From Flavipsychrobacter sp. (GTDB lineage Bacteria; Bacteroidota; Bacteroidia; Chitinophagales; Chitinophagaceae): a stretch of DNA of 64,000 bases. Every line of letters begins with the position of its first letter. The first letter of the stretch is position 1. Positions 51,602 to 60,951 of this stretch are shown here, piece after piece. The DNA is taken from the NCBI GenBank assembly GCA_016787265.1, contig JAEUVF010000003.1:1-64000 (forward strand), written 5' to 3'. Below the pieces are notes generated by a model, which saw only the letters and a program-made list of their open reading frames with translations, did no database searches and was not told where the DNA came from. A program made the position numbers and the translations under genes.

Positions 51602-54600
51602 TTATTGTTTTACTCCCAGAATAGCTTCGATAGAAATTACAATCCGGTTGAAATTGTATAAATTGTCTATATATTCCGAATGGATGGCTGTTGAAATGGT
51701 AAGGTTCTGCAAATACTGCGTGTATGAAATGTCTCCACTACGAAAACTCTTATCAGAGGTTGCAATAATTAAATCTGCCTGAGGCAATGCCTGGCTTTGA
51801 TAATAATTAATTGAATTTTTATATTTAATAAATTGCTGCACCAGGCTTCTCAATTGACCGTTGACGGAGGTTTGGAACAATTCAATTTTAGATTCCGCTA
51901 TTCGCTCACCAATTCGCGCTGCGTTAACCCTGGCTTTGTAACCACCAGGCAGAATGGGAATGGATACGCCAAATTGGTAAAAATTAAAGCGATCCCTTCC
52001 GTTATAAGTACGCTCAACTCCATTAATCGTCTGCAGCCCTTTATAGGTTTGACCGTTATACCCGATAATAAAACCCGGAAGCGACAACCGTTTTTCGACT
52101 ATTGTTAGACCTTTACTGATGGACAACTCCTGCTTCAAATACTGCAAAACCGGATTTAGTTCAGCAACCTTATCGTCAGTCGGTAACACCAAAGAGGCCT
52201 CCACCAATTTTGTATGAGAAATACTAATGGAATCTTTTGTATTCAGAAGCGTTTGCAATCGTTGGATAGCTACCATCAAATCAGAACGATTCTTTTCAAT
52301 TTCATTTTCTATTTGTTTCGATTGTACAGCGGAGGTTATATTTTCCAAATTTGTGCTTTCGCCAGTCTGATACCTGGCTGCACTTGCTTTACTCAGCTTT
52401 TGGTAAATACTATCTAATTGGAAGAGGAGCTCCCTTTTTCGCTGCGTAAATTGTATCTCCAAATAAGCAAGTTTAACCTGCTCAATCAAATCATTTTCCG
52501 AAACAGCCTTATACAATTCCCTACCCTGAATTCGTTCCATCGCTAAATCTCTTTGACCACTGTATACAGAAGGAAAATCAAATCGCTGATTAACGCTGAT
52601 TAAATTGTCACTAATGGTAGGATTACTCACTACCCCCTGTGTATAAGACATATCCATTTTCGGTATTCCAAAACTTGCTTTCTTTAACGCCCTCTGAACG
52701 TCGACCTCAAAAGAAGCTATCTTAATGGTGCCGTTATTTTTTAACGCTTCTTGAATAGATTGTTCAAGCGTAAGTACTCTATTGGAAAAAGGAATAGAAT
52801 CCTGTGCCGAAATAATTAAGGGAAACTGCGTCAAACAGCAAGCGAGCAACATCGCACCGGGGATAACCGATTTCCGAGTCCTCAAACTTGATTTAGTAAA
52901 ATAGATGTAAAGTACCGGCAGCACGAGCAACGTCAAAGCAGTAGCTGTTATTAATCCACCTATTACTACTGTAGCTAACGGACGCTGCACTTCAGCACCG
53001 GATGAACCTGATAGCGCCATCGGTAAAAATCCCAAGGACGCAACCGTAGCAGTCATCAAAACAGGACGTAACCTTACCCTGGTGCCAATTCGTACACGTT
53101 CATAAATATCAGTTACGCCCTCTTTAGCAAGTCGATTGAATTCAGCAATTAATACAATGCCATTTAATACGGCAACACCAAATAATGCAATAAATCCAAC
53201 GCCCGCGGATATGCTAAATGGCATATCTCTGATGTACAAAGCAAATACACCCCCGATGGCGGAAAGCGGAATTGCCGTAAATATCAACAGCCCTTGTTTT
53301 ACCGAACGAAACGTAAAGTAGAGCAACAGCAATATCAAAAGCAATGCTACTGGTAACGCAACAGACAACCGGGCATTCGCTTCTTCCAGGTTTTTAAATT
53401 GTCCTCCGTACGTTACGTGATAACCTGCCGGCATTTTCACGCGTTCGGCAATTACCTCCTGAATATCTGTCACGATACTTTTAACATCCCTGTTTCTGAC
53501 ATTGAAACCGATGGTAATTCTTCGCTTGGCATTGTCGCGTTGTATCTGCACAGGACCAGGCTTATATTCAATGGTTGCGACTTCATTTAATGGAATTTGT
53601 TGTCCATTCGGTGTCGAAACAAACAGATTCCGCACATCCTTAATGTCTAAACGGGAGGAACTGTCCAGCCTTACCACCAGGTCAAAGCGACGCTCCCCTT
53701 CGTAAACCATTCCTGCCACCTTCCCTGCAAAGCCTGCTTCAATAGTCGCATTGATCTCCTCGATACTCATCCCGTACTGCGCAATTTTGTCTCTGTCAAA
53801 CTGAATATTAATTTGAGGCAACCCCGTAATGGTTTCAACGTACAAATCCTCCACACCATCAATTGATTTTATCTTCTTGCCGACGTCCATCGCCATATCC
53901 GATAAAACATCTAAATCTTCACCATAAATTTTGAGCACAACATCTTGTTTTGCGCCTGTAAGCAATTCATTGAATCTCATTTGGATCGGTTGCTGAAAAC
54001 TAAATGTGGCGTTGGGAATTACAGACAACGATTCCTGCATCCTTTCAATCAATTCTTCCCTCGACCCCGCACTCGTCCATTCCTTTTTTGGCTTTAGCAC
54101 CACTACCATATCACCCGCTTCAATGGGCATAGGATCCGTTGGAATTTCGCCCGAACCTATTTTATTAACCACTTGAGTCACTTCCGGATATTCTTTTAAC
54201 AAAATTGCTTGTGCCTTCTGGGAAACATCAATCATCTGATTGATTGAACTACCCACCGGCACCCTTGTTTCCACTGCAAAATCACCCTCGTCTAATTGTG
54301 GAATAAACTCACTACCCATACGATTAAACGTGATAATTGACACAATAAACAAGACAATCGCCAATGAAATCACCATCAATTTTCGCTTCATAGCGCCTTC
54401 AATGATGGGAGCATATGCACGCTGAATAACATTCATCATTCGATCAGAAAAATTCTGCTTGTGCGAGGTCTTTTTGCTTAAAACAAGGGATGACATCATG
54501 GGAACATATGTGAACGAAAGAATGAAAGCACCCAAAATTGCAAACGATACAGTCTGCGCCATCGGGGTAAACATTTTACCTTCCACACCCACCAACGCTA

Positions 54601-55999
54601 AAAGAGGCAGGTAAACTATTAAAATAATAATTTCACCGAATGCAGCAGCCGATCGTATTTTCCGGGACGACTCGTACACTTCCTTATCCATCTGGGCCTG
54701 CGTTAATCTTGCCACGCCACCAAACCGCTCTCTACTGGTTGAAATCCTATGCATTACAGCTTCAACAATAATTACCGTTCCATCAACAATAATTCCAAAA
54801 TCAATCGCGCCAAGACTCATTAAATTTCCAGATACACCAAATATGTTCATCATAGAAATAGCAAAAAGCATCGACAATGGGATTACCGATGCAACCACCA
54901 GCCCTCCACGAAGATTACCAAGAAATAAAATCAGCACAAATACTACGATCAGTGCCCCTTCAATTAAGTTCGTTGAGACAGTTGATATCGCCCCATCCAC
55001 TAATTTCTTACGGTCCAGAAATGGTTCAATAACCACCCCTTCAGGCAGACTCTTTTCGATCTCTGCTATTTTACGCTTAACATTGGAAATTACCTCAGAA
55101 GAATTGGCTCCTTTTAACATCATCACAATCCCCGTAACCGTCTCACCTTCCGCATTTCTTGTGGCCGCGCCATACCGTGGACCATTACCAAACCTAGCAT
55201 CCGCCACATCGCGCAAAAGGACCGGAACCCCGTTTCTGTTTTTAATTACGATTTTTCTAATCTCTTCGATGTTCTTAACCAATCCCTCACTTCGTATAAA
55301 AAAAGCATTGGGACCTTTGTCAATATAGGCACCACCCGTGTTTTGATTATTCTTTTCCAAGGCCAGAAAAACATCTGAGATACTAATTCCCTGACTGGCA
55401 ATCTTATCCGGATCAAGAGCAATTTCATACTGTTTAACAAATCCTCCAAACCCACTGACCTCGGCTACTCCCGGTGTACCCAGCAATTGTCGTTTTATTA
55501 TCCAATCCTGGATGGTTCGCAATTCCGTGGCGTCATATTTATGTTCAAAGCCCTTTTGAGGATGTATAACATATTGAAATATTTCACCCAGGCCCGTTGT
55601 AACTGGAGCCATCTCTGGTGTTCCCACTCCTTCGGGAATATTGCTTGCAGCAAGGGTTAAACGCTCCTGAACCTGCTGCCTGCCCCAATAGATGTCGACA
55701 TTTTCCTGGAATACAATGGTCACAATAGATAGTCCAAACCGCGAAAAGGACCGCATATCCTTGATTCCGGGTATGCTCACCATGGTCTGCTCAACCGGAA
55801 ATGTTACCAATTGCTCCACCTCTTGGGCAGCCAGTGTAGGCGACACGGTAATAACCATTACCTGGTTATCTGTAATGTCTGGAGTAGCGTCTATGGGAAG
55901 TTTCGTAAGGGAATATGTACCCCAGCAAACCAATGCCAGGGTAAACAATCCGATAATCAACTTATTCTTAATGGAAAAATGAATGATCTTGTTTAACAT
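51602..55999 (-). CDS. czcA: CzcA-type heavy-metal RND pump fused to TolC-type channel (CzcC)
   Basis: A 1465-residue fusion. Residues 1 to about 1030 are a full CzcA/CusA pump: MLNKIIHFSIKNKLIIGLFT, LPIDATPDITDNQV, and the proton-relay/metal motif SLGAIDFGIIVDGTVIIVEA in the fourth membrane helix, ending with VLPVLYIYFTKSSLR. After a second signal-like segment (AMLLACCLTQFPLIISAQDS) an outer-membrane factor follows (TLEQSIQEALKNNGTIKIAS, KASFGIPKMDMSYTQGVVSN to KYKNSINYYQSQALPQADLI). Such fusions are regular in Bacteroidota. The DFG-x3-DG motif is the type of the divalent cation pumps (Zn, Co, Cd, Ni). Confidence 0.92.
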   Translation of the reverse strand: MLNKIIHFSIKNKLIIGLFTLALVCWGTYSLTKLPIDATPDITDNQVMVITVSPTLAAQEVEQLVTFPVEQTMVSIPGIKDMRSFSRFGLSIVTIVFQENVDIYWGRQQVQERLTLAASNIPEGVGTPEMAPVTTGLGEIFQYVIHPQKGFEHKYDATELRTIQDWIIKRQLLGTPGVAEVSGFGGFVKQYEIALDPDKIASQGISISDVFLALEKNNQNTGGAYIDKGPNAFFIRSEGLVKNIEEIRKIVIKNRNGVPVLLRDVADARFGNGPRYGAATRNAEGETVTGIVMMLKGANSSEVISNVKRKIAEIEKSLPEGVVIEPFLDRKKLVDGAISTVSTNLIEGALIVVFVLILFLGNLRGGLVVASVIPLSMLFAISMMNIFGVSGNLMSLGAIDFGIIVDGTVIIVEAVMHRISTSRERFGGVARLTQAQMDKEVYESSRKIRSAAAFGEIIILIVYLPLLALVGVEGKMFTPMAQTVSFAILGAFILSFTYVPMMSSLVLSKKTSHKQNFSDRMMNVIQRAYAPIIEGAMKRKLMVISLAIVLFIVSIITFNRMGSEFIPQLDEGDFAVETRVPVGSSINQMIDVSQKAQAILLKEYPEVTQVVNKIGSGEIPTDPMPIEAGDMVVVLKPKKEWTSAGSREELIERMQESLSVIPNATFSFQQPIQMRFNELLTGAKQDVVLKIYGEDLDVLSDMAMDVGKKIKSIDGVEDLYVETITGLPQINIQFDRDKIAQYGMSIEEINATIEAGFAGKVAGMVYEGERRFDLVVRLDSSSRLDIKDVRNLFVSTPNGQQIPLNEVATIEYKPGPVQIQRDNAKRRITIGFNVRNRDVKSIVTDIQEVIAERVKMPAGYHVTYGGQFKNLEEANARLSVALPVALLLILLLLYFTFRSVKQGLLIFTAIPLSAIGGVFALYIRDMPFSISAGVGFIALFGVAVLNGIVLIAEFNRLAKEGVTDIYERVRIGTRVRLRPVLMTATVASLGFLPMALSGSSGAEVQRPLATVVIGGLITATALTLLVLPVLYIYFTKSSLRTRKSVIPGAMLLACCLTQFPLIISAQDSIPFSNRVLTLEQSIQEALKNNGTIKIASFEVDVQRALKKASFGIPKMDMSYTQGVVSNPTISDNLISVNQRFDFPSVYSGQRDLAMERIQGRELYKAVSENDLIEQVKLAYLEIQFTQRKRELLFQLDSIYQKLSKASAARYQTGESTNLENITSAVQSKQIENEIEKNRSDLMVAIQRLQTLLNTKDSISISHTKLVEASLVLPTDDKVAELNPVLQYLKQELSISKGLTIVEKRLSLPGFIIGYNGQTYKGLQTINGVERTYNGRDRFNFYQFGVSIPILPGGYKARVNAARIGERIAESKIELFQTSVNGQLRSLVQQFIKYKNSINYYQSQALPQADLIIATSDKSFRSGDISYTQYLQNLTISTAIHSEYIDNLYNFNRIVISIEAILGVKQ

Positions 56000-56022
56000 G
56001 TCTTGATGGTATTATAACACAC

Positions 56023-56634
56023 TTATTGCTTCAACAAATACTGCCCCTTCAATCTCAACTTAACAGTAATATCCTGTACGGAATTATTCTTGAAATACCA
56101 CCCATGAGGTCCTTCAAAAGGAGCCACGAGCGACCCTACCATATTGTTAGAATAGGCAATGGTGTAACTGTCAAAGTAATTACTGTTGCCTTTTACTTCA
56201 CCATGAAAATCAAAGTAGAGCTCTCCACTGTCAGTTATCCACTCGTAGCGAAGCGTACCATACTTCAGCATATTGACCTTATACTCCAACCCTTTTCCCG
56301 CAGGAACCAATACACTTATATCATCTGCACGCTGCTCCAGCTGAGTTGCTGGTGCTGGATCGTTAACTGCCGACGGCACCGGCACTTCGGGGCCGGATCC
56401 GACATTCTCCAGCAGAAGTGTTTTGTGAGGTTGAGACGATCCGCTTGCTGCGGTCTTTACGTCCTTTACATACAACTTACTGAATCCTGTTAGTTTGCCA
56501 ATCCCCAAAGGATCTATTCCGTACTCCGCCGGAAGGACTGCACTGATTAAAATAATCCCCCCAACCAGTAAGGCAATGGCCACCTGATTAATGATCGATT
56601 TCTTGTCAAGTATTTTATGCGCTAATTCTGCCAT
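56023..56634 (-). CDS. Membrane-anchored periplasmic protein of the efflux cluster
   Basis: A 203-residue protein with an N-terminal membrane segment (INQVAIALLVGGIILISAVL), a Pro/Ala-rich linker and a beta domain (LVPAGKGLEYKVNMLKYGTL to GWYFKNNSVQDITVKLRLKG). Proteins of this kind accompany HupE/UreJ and CzcA genes; they are annotated as transmembrane anchor proteins. No catalytic motif. Its start follows the HupE-like gene by 16 bases. Confidence 0.7.
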   Translation of the reverse strand: MAELAHKILDKKSIINQVAIALLVGGIILISAVLPAEYGIDPLGIGKLTGFSKLYVKDVKTAASGSSQPHKTLLLENVGSGPEVPVPSAVNDPAPATQLEQRADDISVLVPAGKGLEYKVNMLKYGTLRYEWITDSGELYFDFHGEVKGNSNYFDSYTIAYSNNMVGSLVAPFEGPHGWYFKNNSVQDITVKLRLKGQYLLKQ

Positions 56635-56649
56635 TTTGAAAATGTTTTT

Positions 56650-57333
56650 TTATGAATTAAAATAGCCGACCAACTGATAGCCGAACAATAAAAAGCCCGC
56701 TGCCATAAGGAGCGTATTCGTTAGAGTTGAAAATTTCAGAAAACTTGGGTATCGACGCCAATTTGAGATAATAAATAACACCAACGCGAGTGCAATAAAC
56801 TGCCCAAACTCAACACCGATATTGAAGCCAATTAAATTGACCAATAAACCTTCTCGATCAAAACTCAATTCCTGCAGTTTACTTGCCAATCCAAATCCAT
56901 GGAATAATCCAAAAATCAATACAGCTGCTTTTGTGTTCGGCTGATGACCAAAGAACCGCTGAAACCCACCAAGATTGTCAAACCCTTTGTACACGATAGA
57001 AAGAGCAATGATGGCATCAATCAAGTAAGAATTAATAGCCATATCCGCTAATACACCAAATAAAAGCGTCACACTGTGCCCAATCGTAAAAAAGCTCACA
57101 TATAGCAACACTTCCTTTGGACGATACAAAAAGAAAATAACCCCCACTAGAAAAAGCAAATGATCGTAGCCAGTTAACATGTGCTTCGCACCTATATACA
57201 AGAAGGGTACGAATGCAACACCCGAATTGCCACTTAAGAAAGTCTGCGTATCCTCATCTACACCATGTGCATATACGCCCCCGGCTGCCAGTAGCAACAA
57301 CGTAATTGATAGAACGAACTTTAAAAATTTCAT
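56650..57333 (-). CDS. HupE/UreJ-like membrane protein
   Basis: A 227-residue protein with a cleavable N-terminal signal (MKFLKFVLSITLLLLAAGGV) and about six membrane segments. The HupE/UreJ signature is HMLTGYDHLLFLVGVIFFLY and FTIGHSVTLLFGVLA, with FGLFHGFGLASKLQEL further on; the His/Asp residues in those helices are thought to bind nickel or another divalent metal during uptake. Its position just upstream of the anchor protein and the CzcA pump ties it to metal handling in this cluster. Confidence 0.85.
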   Translation of the reverse strand: MKFLKFVLSITLLLLAAGGVYAHGVDEDTQTFLSGNSGVAFVPFLYIGAKHMLTGYDHLLFLVGVIFFLYRPKEVLLYVSFFTIGHSVTLLFGVLADMAINSYLIDAIIALSIVYKGFDNLGGFQRFFGHQPNTKAAVLIFGLFHGFGLASKLQELSFDREGLLVNLIGFNIGVEFGQFIALALVLFIISNWRRYPSFLKFSTLTNTLLMAAGFLLFGYQLVGYFNS

Positions 57334-57450
57334 TATTTAGCGAGTTTGTGCATTAGAATTCATGCTATCAGAGATGCGTACCACATAGTACGCTTCTCCA
57401 ATAACAATGTCATTACACCATCGCAGACTAACTATAGTCCGCCCAATGGC

Positions 57451-57687
57451 TTAATGTTTATGGCCATGTGCCTTATCAACACTATCCTGATTTACCGTCG
57501 GAGCAGGCACATGATTGCCAGCAGGATCATGAGAATGTCCATGGGCTTTGTCAATACTGTCCTGATTAATGGTAGGCTCAGACTGAACCGATGCAGGGGC
57601 ATCTTTTTCCGAAGATGGGGTTTCATTGTTGTTGCAGGCAAAAAAAGCCAGACTAGCAAATGCGAATACGAAGAGTAATTTTTTCAT
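57451..57687 (-). CDS. His-rich lipoprotein with an internal repeat
   Basis: A 78-residue lipoprotein (MKKLLFVFAFASLAFFAC, lipidation at C18). The mature part has two copies of a repeat, TINQDSIDKAHGHSH and TVNQDSVDKAHGHKH, separated by DPAGNHVPAP. The repeated HGH ends are plausible metal ligands. It stands upstream of the HupE-like gene in the same direction. No named family. Confidence 0.7.
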   Translation of the reverse strand: MKKLLFVFAFASLAFFACNNNETPSSEKDAPASVQSEPTINQDSIDKAHGHSHDPAGNHVPAPTVNQDSVDKAHGHKH

Positions 57688-57759
57688 CGTTGAAAAACAA
57701 TTTGAAGTAATAAAATAGACAGCCCAGCAAAGGCGGTCACACGAGAGAAATCGACTTTC

Positions 57760-58185
57760 TTAACAAGAAAGCGATGCAACGATGATAAAGGGAGGACCTC
57801 TTAACGAGAAAGAGTTTAGAAAGAAAGATCGGTAAGTATTAAAACCTTCCGGAGGAAATGTATGTTGCTGAAAATCAACTACATAATCATGATTAAAAGA
57901 GTAGTCGGGAACCACGGTAACGATCGGCTGCCAATTATTTTTAGCGATCGCGTAATCCACCCGATCAGCTGACGTAAACGTAGCCTGATCACCGGTATGA
58001 ATAAAACCGGAAAAGTCAATACCAAAAGGACCATCAGACGGATGCTGATCGTTTACATCGTCTACACTATCACAGTGATGAAGATCCGCAAACAACAAAT
58101 CGTGGTGGTGCGATACACTGCTATGACCAAGTATAACTACCTGAGCAATTGCCAAAAATAATATCGCTAACCTTTTTCTTACCAC
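57760..58185 (-). CDS. His-rich membrane-anchored protein, RGPP-ending
   Basis: A 141-residue protein with an N-terminal membrane segment (LAILFLAIAQVVILGHSS), a His-rich stretch (VSHHHDLLFADLHHCDSVDD) and the ending NSFSLRGPPFIIVASLSC. It shares its plan with the protein at 48565-48957. Two relatives at the two edges of the efflux region suggest a duplication with the transporter genes between them, or two independent sensors. Function unknown. Confidence 0.65.
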   Translation of the reverse strand: MVRKRLAILFLAIAQVVILGHSSVSHHHDLLFADLHHCDSVDDVNDQHPSDGPFGIDFSGFIHTGDQATFTSADRVDYAIAKNNWQPIVTVVPDYSFNHDYVVDFQQHTFPPEGFNTYRSFFLNSFSLRGPPFIIVASLSC

Positions 58186-58851
58186 TGGGAATAAAGGTAT
58201 AATTAATAGGAATAAACACGCAAATAAATTTGAGAATTTATTTTTTTATTGACATGTCCTCCTCCTTAGACTTGTATATTGATCCAGATAAAATATTTGT
58301 AACGTACTGAAAACGTACATTTTACAATTTTTTCCGCAATCTGAACGGATTGAACGTATGAAGTGACAGACGATATCCAGGCCTATTCGGAAATTTGCTT
58401 TAAAATGGTCGACTTTAAAATTGATTGTATCCGGTTCAATATTTCCATAGGTGATCCACGAGTAAGCATTTAGCCAACCACGTCCGGAAACATGCGAATG
58501 GCTGAACTACGAAAGTGTGGTAATTGCCATGAAATTTATTCTGGTGTAGTCGGCAACTTACAATGCACTGATTTCAGTTATCAGAAAATGACTGTAGTGC
58601 TCCGTAGTACGGATTTGTTATCAAAGAAAGAATGCACATCGGCTTATGTCAACAGTGAGCTTATTTTATAGCAGTAAATCCAGCTGCCTGAAGTTTGTTC
58701 AGTTTTACTGGAAAAAATTATCAACTTTTTTCTTTTAAAACAATATAGCTTTGTGATCTCTGCTTACTTAACCATACCAATCGGATTCTACTTAATAATT
58801 TGCCGCCTACTTTTTAATGGTTTTTTCTTTTGATAAACATAATAACCTGAT
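58186..58851. other. Intergenic stretch without a recognisable gene
   Basis: No frame with family resemblance was found in these 666 bases between the efflux cluster and the HTH gene. A short minus-strand frame (MLTRGSPMEILNRIQSILKS, about 30 codons) and an ACGTAC pair at about 58304-58319 that can form an inverted repeat were noticed, without meaning assigned. It looks like a seam between two acquired segments. Confidence 0.5.
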
Positions 58852-59166
58852 TCATGAATTCAATAACTGATCTATTTCCTTCCGTAAAAAATAAACCCTA
58901 CTCTGAATCTTAATCGGCCTTAATTTTCCACACTTAATCCAATCATAAATTGTCGGTTTTGATACTTTTAGAAATTGACACAATTCACGAACCTTCATCA
59001 ATTCATTTTCCGTAGACTTATTCGATACATTTTCATTTTTTGACTTAAAAACCGCAATCGCGCACCTAAATTCTTCTCGGATCAATTTTCGTAACTCCTC
59101 CACAAATACTTCAGGATCATAACTGAAAATTATTGCCGCTTTCCCTCTCACATTACTCTCTCCCAT
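58852..59166 (-). CDS. Excisionase-like helix-turn-helix protein
   Basis: A 104-residue protein. The C-terminal half is a winged HTH_17/MerR-type domain (LMKVRELCQFLKVSKPTIYD, WIKCGKLRPIKIQSRVYFLR), the type found in excisionases and small regulators of Bacteroidota mobile elements. A palindrome ATCCTAA-T-TTAGGAT at 59218-59232 lies about 50 bases upstream of its start and could be its site. The integrase gene is 302 bases further on. A role in excision is inferred from position. Confidence 0.75.
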   Translation of the reverse strand: MGESNVRGKAAIIFSYDPEVFVEELRKLIREEFRCAIAVFKSKNENVSNKSTENELMKVRELCQFLKVSKPTIYDWIKCGKLRPIKIQSRVYFLRKEIDQLLNS

Positions 59167-59217
59167 AGCTAATCATTTTGATAGAAAAAACTAAATATAT
59201 AATCGCCACCCTTGCAT

Positions 59218-59232
59218 ATCCTAATTTAGGAT
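59218..59232. promoter_or_regulatory. Palindrome upstream of the excisionase-like gene
   Basis: ATCCTAA, one central T and TTAGGAT form a perfect 15-base inverted repeat. It lies in the 301-base space between the HTH gene and the integrase gene, close to the start of the former, and is a candidate operator. Nothing else was recognised in this space. Confidence 0.4.
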
Positions 59233-59467
59233 GCGAAAATTATATTAATATTTCTACTGTATAAATTACATAAGAAGGGCTAGGTGTCTAAGTTTTTATT
59301 TATTCCAAACACATCTATTTCTCTAAAAGAGATTCTAATTCTTGGTACAAACTATCGGCGACAAACGCCTTTCATGCAGATGGCGAGAAGACTTATTCCA
59401 AATTCCGCTGACTCAACTCAACAATAAAATGCTACGTCCATTCGAAATCATCTACCGTATACAAAGT

Positions 59468-60691
59468 CTAAATAGGTAAATATTTCTTCCTTACAGCTTG
59501 CATATCTTCACTTACTTTTTTATCCAGGATTTTGGCATACTGCTGAGTAGTCTTAATATCCTTGTGTCCCAACATTTTAGAAACCGTCTCGATAGGCACA
59601 CCATTATTCAATGTGACAGTCGTCGCAAATGTGTGGCGGGCTATATGGAAAGTGAGGTTGGTTGAAATGCCGCAGATATCTGCAATCTCTTTTAAATAGG
59701 CATTCATCTTTTGATTTGTAAGAATAGGAAGCACAGTGTTATTCAATTTACATTGAGGATGATGTTGATATCGATCAATTATTGCTCTGGCGCTTGGAAG
59801 CAATGGTATTCGAGTTGGAACGGCCGTTTTCTGTCGTTGGGACATAATCCACTCTTCACCATCTATCCCAACGATTATCTCAGATGCCATTAATTGCTTA
59901 ACATCAATGTACGCCAAGCCTGTATAACAACTAAATAAAAATATATCTCGCACAATGCTTAGCCGTTCAATTTGCATCTCCTTGATTTCAATTTTTTTCA
60001 GTTCGTGCTCTGTCAAGGCAAGCCGCCGAACCTCACGCTTACCCATATTGAACCCGTAAAATGGATCTTTAGGTAACCAGCCGCTTTTGAGACAATGGTT
60101 GACGATCTTCCGGAAGTTACTCAGGTATTTCATGGTGGTATTGTGATCGCATTTACGAACGCTTTTGAACCAAAATTCAAAATCACAAATCATTTCATAG
60201 TCCATTGTTTGGATGGGAATATCCGGAACCTTAAACTTCCACTGTATAAATGCTTGGGTGTGCCGGAGTGCAGTTTCATATCGCTTTAAGGTCATCGGAG
60301 CATACTGATGCCCAACCAATGCCTTCATCTTTTCATTATGCTGCCGAAACATCTCCATAAGCATTACTTTACATCGCTGCGTTTCAGTGCCCAATAACAG
60401 GGCTTTGATACTCTGGGCCGTTACGGGTTTGTCGCTTTCGATCAACTGCCGCTTCGCTTCAAATACCTTTTGTGTTAGCGTATCCAGGTACGCATTAAAC
60501 TCTCTGACCGCATCCGTTTTGCCATTCATGCGCCCAGATACGTTGTTCCATTTTTCCGGGTTGCAATGTCGCTTTGTACTGATTTCTACCGCGGTTCTAT
60601 CCACGGTTATTTTCAGGTAAACGGGCAGCTCTCCATCAGCGGTAGACTTCGATTTTCGAAGAAAAAATAATAGTCCAAAACTCTTTTCCAT
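59468..60691 (-). CDS. Tyrosine integrase of the ssrA-associated island
   Basis: A 407-residue tyrosine recombinase with an N-terminal arm-binding domain (KITVDRTAVEISTKRHCNPE), a SAM-like core-binding domain (residues 115-210) and a catalytic domain with K288 (RQKTA), H349-x2-R352-H in FHIARHTF, H376 in MLGHKDI and the nucleophile Y385 (TTQQYAKI). The usual first Arg lies in a TG-L-R segment; here it reads TGLAYIDV with Ala260, as in other Bacteroidota integrases such as IntDOT. The gene lies about 260 bases from the 3' end of ssrA and points away from it, the usual layout at such a site. Confidence 0.92.
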   Translation of the reverse strand: MEKSFGLLFFLRKSKSTADGELPVYLKITVDRTAVEISTKRHCNPEKWNNVSGRMNGKTDAVREFNAYLDTLTQKVFEAKRQLIESDKPVTAQSIKALLLGTETQRCKVMLMEMFRQHNEKMKALVGHQYAPMTLKRYETALRHTQAFIQWKFKVPDIPIQTMDYEMICDFEFWFKSVRKCDHNTTMKYLSNFRKIVNHCLKSGWLPKDPFYGFNMGKREVRRLALTEHELKKIEIKEMQIERLSIVRDIFLFSCYTGLAYIDVKQLMASEIIVGIDGEEWIMSQRQKTAVPTRIPLLPSARAIIDRYQHHPQCKLNNTVLPILTNQKMNAYLKEIADICGISTNLTFHIARHTFATTVTLNNGVPIETVSKMLGHKDIKTTQQYAKILDKKVSEDMQAVRKKYLPI

Positions 60692-60786
60692 AACACCTCA
60701 TTTATAGGTTGTAAAATTAGATTTGATACATGAGTAAAAACCTACAAGCATCGGTACAAAGTGTTAATAGAGAGCGAGTTGTATAA

Positions 60787-60845
60787 GATTCATTGAACTC
60801 GGGTAAGGCCCGGTATGAGTTCAATGAATCGTTCAATGAACTTTT
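60787..60845. repeat. Inverted repeat array between integrase and ssrA, candidate att-region arm sites
   Basis: GATTCATTGAACTC (60787-60800) is repeated as its exact reverse complement GAGTTCAATGAATC at 60817-60830, with CGGG-TAAGG-CCCG in between. A third copy of the core, GTTCAATGAAC, follows at 60831-60841. Such arrays between an integrase gene and its attachment core usually bind the integrase arm domain or excisionase. A terminator for the tmRNA or an operator are alternatives. Confidence 0.5.
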
Positions 60846-60951
60846 CGGTAAAGCGGGGTAAAGTGAGGTCAGCTAAAAATGAAAAAAGCCCGCAAATACT
60901 AGGTTTTGTGAACTTTCCACACGGTAGTTAACCATGTTTGATACTAAAAAG

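Noticed and set aside
54843..55328. 161-codon plus-strand frame inside czcA
   Set aside because: Antisense of the conserved RND pump; composition is Ile/Thr/Ser-rich without domain signs.
57346..57678. 110-codon plus-strand frame opposite the His-rich lipoprotein
   Set aside because: Mirror of the lipoprotein gene, which has a clear lipobox and an internal repeat.
1..60951. Second copy of the ssrA 3' end as the far attachment site
   Set aside because: Read through by eye for a GTCGAACCCCC-like match without finding one; a computed search is needed before excluding a diverged copy.
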